This document shows positions 57,401-64,000 of a DNA stretch of 64,000 nucleotides, piece after piece. The notes beneath the pieces were generated by a model. The model saw nothing but the letters and a program-made list of their open reading frames with translations, did no database searches and had not been told where the DNA came from. Location of the stretch: contig OX424563.1 in assembly GCA_949152475.1 (NCBI GenBank), positions 25,269,001-25,333,000 of the forward strand, in the 5' to 3' direction. Made by a program: the position numbers and the translations under genes. Every line of letters begins with the position of its first letter. The first letter of the stretch is position 1. Origin of the DNA: Terebella lapidaria (Eukaryota; Annelida; Polychaeta; Terebellida; Terebellidae).

Positions 57401-59802
57401 TGTCTGAGCCAAGCTGTCCCCAGGTAGGCAGTAGAGGTGATGTCCAGGAGATCATGTGGGTGCATGTTAATTGTGAAATGTTGGGAAAATGTTAGATTTT
57501 ATTATTTTCTTCAACTGATTCAATGTATATTGAAAATACCCCTTCCTTGTATATCATAAATTACATGTATATTCAAGCTCTGCTGATCGCCTAATTCAAA
57601 TTCCAAGAAAATTTCAAGTCATTGAACAGAAATCCATCAAATTTTGAAGGAAATACTAGTATCACCTTTCGATAAATGTTTGCCCTCACCACAGCGAATG
57701 ATGATGCTGAAAGTGTGGAGCGCAGTCATCAAGCAGAACACGGTGTGGGGAATCATCTTCGCCTGGTGCTGTGCGGAACTCATGTGGATGTTGCTTGAGA
57801 TGTACAGTGCTGTGCTTAACAGCATTGACTATGTGGTTAGTGCTGCTATGAAATGTCTTCGTATGTCAGCAATCAGCATATGTGTGTATAGGTTTTCAAA
57901 GTAGGCTGTTAGATAGATATGGATAGATAGATTAGACACGGTACTTTGTGGTGTGTTTCCAAAATCACATTTTCATTCCATTTAACCGAAATTAATTGCA
58001 TAAAAGTAAGTGAGTAATGATTTACAGTATAATTTACAGTAAGTGTGTGAACCATAGACATGATCGTATAAAACTGATGACTTTTAAAAACATTTCTCCA
58101 TTTTCCTTGAAAAGAACGAGATCTGGAACTCCGGCACTCTGCTGGCTACAGCCCTGACTACGCTTATAGTGGGCGTCATCGCTGACAAAGTGGTGGATTG
58201 CAGTCCCGAGAGCTACCGCTACGTCAGAAAAATTTGTGATTCACTTGGTATGTAACATACGGCAGCGGATCTGTTTACTTGCTAGGGTTCGCGATACTGA
58301 CTCACTAAACCTAAAAATATTCATCAAGATTTGTTGTGTTCCACTCGGCATACTAACAACAACTCCAGCAAAGCACAACAAACATGCTTACCAATATGCT
58401 CAGAACTATTCACAATGATTGGCATTACCACACTATAATGCCTTCGATCCCTTGGCTAATAATAACATGTTTGTCACTATGGTTACAGGCAAGGTGCTAG
58501 TCATCATTCTATCAATCGTGTTGATTCGGCTGCGCTATGCCTGTGACAAGTGGACGTTGGTGATGGTCGTCGTGGGGATCGTAACGGCCGTCCACAGTTT
58601 GCAGTTTGCCGGCTCCTATATGAACACAGTCGACATCGGCGATCCTTGTGCAGGAGTAACTGCGTCCACAGCTACTCTCGTATCAGCTGCAGCAAAGCTC
58701 GCTCTCTGGAACGGCCTCTACTACCGGATACCGTTCAATGTGGTAAGTGGATACTTGGCATTTGGTTCCCTATAAATTTTACATTCACTTCACATTGAAT
58801 CCTCATATTTGGCCAGAAGTTTTAATTCTTGATCTACTTAGTCTTAGTGTGTTTTGTACATTCCCATACTGAGTTTCAGAATACATCTTTAGCTTTTCAA
58901 ATGCACTAGTAGACTTAACAATGACTCAGTTAAATTTTCTAGAGAGACATTCAATCTAAACACATGAAATATCAAGACATGAAGGTTCCTGTTGTATTTT
59001 ATGACAGGCACTGCTAGGATTCGAGCCACCGCTGTACGCCATTGCTGCTCTCCTAGCCTTTGGAATTGTGATCTATGCCCTGTGGGGTGCCCCTGAGGTC
59101 AAACTCTACCTTCCGCCTGGCTGGGATAACGTGGCGCAGAAGTCCGGAAAGGACGCCACTTGCTGTATTTGCTGCCCACAGAAGGAGCCTCACCAGCACA
59201 TAATGCAGATCATGGACCAAGCCTGTCGACACTCGGGCTCCCATGCTTCCTTTCAGTCCACGCCTGGCGCCAAATCCAAGGACTTTGACTTCCCGAGACG
59301 AGCCAGGTACGACTCTGAGACATCATACACGAGTGTGGAAGGTGATGGACCTCTATCTGAGTCTCCAAGACGTCATGACCCTTTCAGCATGTACAGCAGT
59401 GCACGACCAGAGCCGCCACTTACCCCGACTCGGGTCCGCTACGCAGAGAATTCCCCGTATGGTAAAACCACGATCGCGTCTGATGGCTCCCTCATGGTAC
59501 AAGATGCAGGCGCTGTCACCCCCAGGACGTCCCCTGGATCCACCCGATCTCGTCGGCCAGGAGCCTTAGAGGAAATCCACGAGACGGACTATTACCTTGG
59601 GCGCGAGGACACACAGTTCCTCCCAATTAGAGAGGACCTGTCACCCGTTGGTCAGTCCTCCCCACTTTCTCGTGAGCGGCGAGCGCAGAGACTGTCCCGT
59701 GGTCAGGCCGTGGGGGCTGACGACGCTGACGGATCAGCGGGGGTCGGGGTGCACTCCCCCCGTGGGCAGGGCAACTGGACAGGAGCAGAGAGTCGAATGT
59801 AG
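54420..59802 (+). CDS. Divergent SLC17-like major facilitator transporter, 9 exons
   Basis: A 709-aa membrane protein from exons 54420-54683, 54996-55223, 55469-55556, 56932-57027, 57293-57423, 57695-57835, 58115-58247, 58489-58742 and 59008-59802. All borders are AG/GT with matching phases. An in-frame TAG directly precedes the ATG, and an AG at 54364-54365 may start a 5' UTR exon. By eye there are 12 membrane segments: TM1 in exon 1, then an acidic luminal-type loop with NAT and NST glycosylation sequons. The TM2 region reads SSVQWGVFLGAIPGGW, like the FFWGY-QIPGG block of SLC17 anion transporters, and PSIYNIMSDW and GWIFMHFVIGG follow in SLC17 order. The Arg usual in the SLC17 TM4 motif R-LEG-GEG is absent (TECLVGGGM). 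The central loop is Cys-rich (CGGCLTVCCPCC). A second Cys cluster (CCICC) starts a Ser/Pro/Arg-rich cytoplasmic tail of about 225 residues. SLC17 members move organic anions; the substrate here is unknown. Confidence 0.88.
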
Positions 59803-61904
59803 AACTTTGGGCTCGGTCCCTACAGCTTCCAGAACAAAAACCTTATCATTTCAGACCTGAATCTTGCTCGTCTGTCACATGTACATGTTTCTGTTGGTCG
59901 TTTTATATGTGTTTTGCCATGGTGCCTTAGTGAAATATATTGTGAGGAGAACATTTTGATATGTATGATGTATGATAAAGTAATGTGCCCATGCCCAACA
60001 TCACTTTTGTTTTACGAATTTCGATATACATGTATTTATCTTCAATATTAAGGTTTACATCGTACTGTCACAAACACAGTAAACATCTCAATTTATCATT
60101 TGCTTGTTGCGTTACATTATTGTGCTAAAGAATAGCATGACTTTATTTATTGTTACCTACTAGTAGGAGTATCACCTAGCATTGTTACATTTCATTTATC
60201 AATCTCAAATCATTTTAACATATCAATTGGAAGTATGCGATTGTTATACAATGCATGTGTTTGTCACGAAGCGCATGCTAAATTTTTGTTGCTACACTAA
60301 CAACTTCGTGTATGTACAACTTGTCTGGGTAACTCTATGTTCCAAGAAAAAGAGAGTCACAAAATTCGCACAATTAATTGTGTTTTCGGTACGTAATAAC
60401 TCCGTTATGTGTAACCATAATAACAGCACTGCTGTGATACTGGACTACAGTTCAACTCTCGTCTATTTATTGACTATTTCCCGACTATTTATTGATGTTT
60501 GTGTATGTATTGTGTATATAATATAGATTAGTACTTATTGGCGTTCGTTGTGGGTAGGTAGTACATGTATTGTGTTGATCTCGCAATGCAAAACAAGAGG
60601 TAATATTAATGATATTTTGTACTTCTGTTTAGGTAGGTTAGAATTTTGTTTCATTAGCTTGACAATATAGCAATTAGTCAATCTATCAGTATTTCTCATG
60701 ATCTTTGAATATATATCGCAGTCTGGACATTGAAGTTTATCCTATTGCTGGAGAATATACATCGTCTCCCCGGTTACATTTTGTGAAAAGATGCTTTGCA
60801 TTCTCGGGAATGTTTATCTCCAGGATTCAAATTCAATTCACTCGATGTTTTTTTTTTCATTGGAAATTCCCTTCTGGGAGCATCATGTATATTTACATTG
60901 CCAAGTCGAATTGTGCCAAGGAGCTTAATGCATATAACGTTAATGAGTGGATTTGTGTTTTGTGCCTTCATCATTTGTTTCCAAGTATATACACAATATT
61001 ACGCAACTTGATACAAACATATGCAGTGTATGTTTAATAGAAATTCTGTGTATTGTGTATTACTGTAAAGTACTAGTCTATTTTGTTTGTCAAGGTGAGT
61101 TGTTTTGTTTATTGAGGGGCATATTTGTAGCATATTAGGTATTACTGTGTATTATGTATTTCTCTTAATAGCGCTATTTGTTGTGCCTAAGCTCTGTATT
61201 GCAAAGCCAATGCAGAGCCTCATCTGTAATTTCCGTACAGTAAAACCTGTGTGTAATGACCACTTGTTCAATAAAACCAACATCATCGATGGAGGACACC
61301 TAAAAATGTCCAAAAAGTAATTTAAGATGTGTAATAAGGTGTGAGATCTGAGAAAAGACCACCTGTGATTTAAAGCCACATCTGTTGTCAATATTGGTGG
61401 TCATAAAATGCAGGTTTTGCTGTATCATTCACTCATTTCACTTTGTCCACTTGTCAAATAGCCAGCAATAAATGATGGAATTCCACTTTAGTTTGTGTAG
61501 AAATATGAAATGTGCAAGGATGTTGCAGCACTTGAATATATTTTCAACATTCATGTACAATATGAAATTGTGAATATGCCTCCATATATTTACATTTTGT
61601 TATAAACGAGTAATTTAAGTATTGCCAAGTAGTTAGGAATGTGTAGGCTACAGTACTTATAAATGTAGATGCAATGTACTGTGAATTTATATTTACTCAG
61701 TGCGAAGGTCAAACAAGCTTACATGTATATATATACTTGTAACATATTTTATTTATTGACAATTGTCAACCTTCTGTCATCAATATATTTCGGATAGTGG
61801 AAATATCAGATGTTGTAGTGTCTTTATAATTTTAATTCATGTGCATAATATTATCAGCCATTATCATGATGAAAAGTTGTTGTTTTCTAAACAACGATGG
61901 CTTT

Positions 61905-61934
61905 AACTGTGTCTGTTTTGAAACAGACACAGTT
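61905..61934 (+). repeat. Perfect 14-bp palindrome in the 3' UTR
   Basis: AACTGTGTCTGTTT is followed, after only TG, by its exact complement AAACAGACACAGTT. In RNA it would form a stem with a tight loop once the central pairs open. It could be an RNA element or the relic of a small fold-back insertion. Confidence 0.7.
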
Positions 61935-62224
61935 GAAATGTATTTATTGTGTAAATTGTAATTTAAACAGTTTTCTGTGGCTCTGTAGTTACTTGGAGTA
62001 GTTGGTTGTAAACTGTTGTTTGTTTTACATTTAATGTAGAAGAAGATGCATCAAATAAATAGCTTCATAACATTGAAATATGACTCGAGTTTCTGTGTCC
62101 CGCCATGATGAAAACAGATGCATTATATTAGTCATGCATTGCAAAAAGATATGAAGAACATACATGTCTTTGATTTGTGAAGTGAATATGTAACTGACTT
62201 CAGCAGGCATATTTTGATAAATTC

Positions 62225-62230
62225 AATAAA
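62225..62230 (+). terminator. Candidate distal polyadenylation signal
   Basis: AATAAA followed within about 25-40 bp by T/GT-rich sequence (GAGTTTTTTGTAG). It is the most distal good signal before composition changes, so it is taken as the likely end of the SLC17-like transcript. Confidence 0.4.
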
Positions 62231-63304
62231 AATGTAACGAAAAATAGTGCCGAGTTTTTTGTAGATTAATATGCAAACCTTTTAGACTATGTTTCTTCAT
62301 ATTACTTTTTAAATGTCTATAATATACACCCAGGCTTTTTGTTCCCCAAGGATATTATCATGGTTATACACATAATTCAAGGTGTATAATGTAGGCTAAC
62401 CTTGAGAGAGAAAACTCAAGATTGTTTAACAACAATTTAAAATTTGTGCTTGAATACAAACTTATTTAGATCTATACAGACTCACAGAGCTAAGTGACAA
62501 TGAAGACTACTTTATTACTGTGCCAAACGGACAACTTCGCAGGCAACACATGATAACAGAAATACATTGGTCTTATGTATTTCTGATGATAACCGGTGCA
62601 ATTTTTACCCCTGGAAGATGTAGCTATGCTCACCTTTCATCCGAAGCCGCCGCTTTTCTGTCGAGATTGACAATGACATCAGAAATCGATTCACTGCTTC
62701 GTGCGCCACCTTGCGAATGAAAGAAGAATGAGAAATTGTGCAAAGAAGTTTTTCGACGAAGAAATGTGAAATAAACTGACCGAAACAATATTTTCTGCAG
62801 CTAAAGTAAATGAAGCAATGTTCTGAATGTATTTATTGCCATACCACTACCTCTATAATAAACTCTTTGGGTAATCTTACCTTGGCATTCAAAGAAGAGG
62901 AGAGAGAAATGAATGTCACAAGAATTTTCTCAAAATTCCTGACATCCATCTCGAACTCGAAATTGAAGGAAATTACTCTCACACATCTCAGATTCCCCGC
63001 GGTGTAGATGTGACGTCACACCGGTCATATGATTGACCTTAACCGCCATTAATTTGCTCCTCCATTGTTGGATGTGCAGCAAGTCTTGCTTTCGGCATTC
63101 AAAGTCGAATTTCTTCACGTCTACGATCGTCTTTAGGCTGTTCTTTGCACAGCTTTTTCTTCAGTAGATCGTTCTTTCGTTGTTAGACTAGCTTAGAGTT
63201 AGTGATTTGCGATTTTTTTGGGAGGAAATGGTAAAGCCTCCCCAGGCCCCTTTCCTTCCCCCATTATCGCCCGTTTGTACTTCGATGTTTGATATGTTTC
63301 AGAT
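62231..63304. other. Spacer leading into a retroelement
   Basis: No recognised gene. A GC-richer patch at 62.6-62.72 kb contains a minus-strand frame ending in a good donor-like AAAG|GTGAGC, but no start or partner exon was found. From about 63.12 kb the sequence may be the terminal region of the retroelement whose gag-like frame begins at 63305. Confidence 0.35.
63009..63020. promoter_or_regulatory. Full CRE palindrome
   Basis: TGTGACGTCACA is a perfect 12-bp palindrome containing TGACGTCA, the full CREB/ATF site, about 290 bp upstream of the gag-like frame. It could serve a host promoter or the retroelement's own promoter. Confidence 0.4.
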
Positions 63305-64000
63305 ATGAAGTGCATCGTTTGCAAACACTACCTTCCTAAGTGGGAGGCTCATAACGCCTGCTGGCAGTGTAGGGACACTGTTTATTGCCGTCCTTCAGCC
63401 ACCTGTGAGTTATGCGCGGATTGGTCCATCGACGAGTGGAAACTCTGTCTTCAAGGCTTACGGGAGATTCAGGCCCGCAGGTTTGCTGGTTGCCCTACTC
63501 CCCCTTCCCCGTCAGATTCTGATAGCGCCAGGCCGCGTCCCAAGGCGTCTGAGGAACGCAAGCGGCGTTTAGATTTGCAGTTAACCAATGCTGTTTGTGC
63601 TGTAAGTTTTGATTTATCATTGTCATTTTCTTTCAGCCAGGTACGGGTCCCGGGAGCCGCGCGTTCGGCTCTCGGCACCCTAACTTCCCCACAACCTACG
63701 GGTTTGTGTGGCTCACTTTTGGCTCCCTCTCTACTGGCCCCTCGTTCTCATGCTTCTCTGGCTGAACGACCTGGGTTTCAGTGTCCGAGTGTGGTTTCGG
63801 GGTCTGCCGGTTCCGTCGGGCTCACGACGGTTCCCTGCGCCCGGGATCCCTCTGGACAGAGAGTGTTGTTTCCCCCTCCGGGTCGGGCACCTGCCCCCGG
63901 AGCTGGGTTTCAACCCCATAGCCAGGGCGGATTTCGGTCCGGGCCCGTGTCGCCAGTGATACGGCCGCCGGCACCCGATTTCCCGTCGGTTACTGGACCC
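63305..64000 (+). mobile_element. Gag-like ORF of a DIRS-type retrotransposon, open at window edge
   Basis: An open frame of 232 codons starts at 63305 and runs off the right edge. Its first 45 residues carry a Cys/His array (CIVCKHYLPKW, then H-x3-C-x2-C, C-x5-C, C-x2-C and W), followed by a basic stretch and a Pro/Ser/Gly-rich region. This matches the gag-like first ORF of DIRS-type tyrosine-recombinase retrotransposons in marine animals. The visible part looks whole, so the element may be young. Reverse transcriptase and recombinase would lie to the right. The family call rests on the Cys array alone. Confidence 0.5.

Larger units (their letters stand above)
59803..62230 (+). other. Probable 3' UTR of the SLC17-like gene
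   Basis: After the TAG at 59800-59802 an AT-rich non-coding stretch runs about 2.4 kb to AATAAA at 62225-62230. Earlier AATAAA hexamers at about 61270, 61465 and 62054 could give shorter forms. No exon of another gene is seen. A long 3' UTR suggests post-transcriptional control, but no specific sites were identified apart from the hairpin at 61905. Confidence 0.5.

Noticed and set aside
62600-62760. Possible minus-strand first exon ending in AAAG|GTGAGC
   Set aside because: More than one frame is open, there is no credible start codon or second exon, and downstream sequence is the 3' UTR of the opposite-strand transporter.

Overview
The window is eukaryotic genomic DNA from a bilaterian animal. 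It has multi-exon genes with GT-AG introns, a metazoan-specific transcription factor, AT-rich introns and spacers, and many non-autonomous transposons. Gene content and transposon style (Helitron-type elements with an ACGG-type microsatellite, hAT MITEs, tyrosine-recombinase-type and Ty3 retroelements) suit a marine invertebrate such as a lophotrochozoan, ambulacrarian or amphioxus. I cannot narrow it further from sequence alone.

Layout. (1) 1-21841, minus strand: the 5' half of a COE/EBF (Collier/Olf/EBF) transcription factor gene. Six short exons between 14141 and 21841 give residues 1-181 in one continuous frame, including the zinc knuckle. Its sixth intron fills 1-14140 and runs off the window. 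(2) 21842-32443: a 10.6-kb divergent spacer between COE and SMYD5, with a promoter-like GC/CCAAT block near 22.95 kb and two copies of an old fold-back repeat at 30.5-32.05 kb. (3) 32444-37625, plus: a complete 12-exon SMYD5 gene (389 aa). Its intron 4 is almost filled by a Helentron-like element that ends 11 bp before exon 5. (4) 39735-40268, plus: an intronless Mpv17-family gene. (5) 40.7-46.4 kb: a decayed Ty3-type retroelement interrupted by a GC-rich hAT-like MITE, plus further debris. (6) 46.4-54.16 kb: three more Helentron-like copies. The last is 3.75 kb and holds an 884-bp hAT element with a perfect 8-bp target duplication and a nearly identical 1,315-bp tandem duplication. (7) 54420-59802, plus: a nine-exon gene for a 709-aa, 12-TM major facilitator protein, distantly SLC17-like with a long Ser/Pro-rich tail, followed by a 2.4-kb 3' UTR. 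(8) From 63305 a gag-like retroelement frame runs off the right edge.

The genes do not form a pathway. They are a transcription factor, a lysine methyltransferase, a small organelle membrane protein and a transporter. The main interest lies in the COE gene, whose exons are hardly visible in simple ORF views, with possible self-regulatory sites in its introns; in a Helentron-like family with clear end structure and a readable insertion history; and in the divergent SLC17-like transporter. All exon structures were assigned by reading splice sites and comparing with remembered protein families. No database search was possible.
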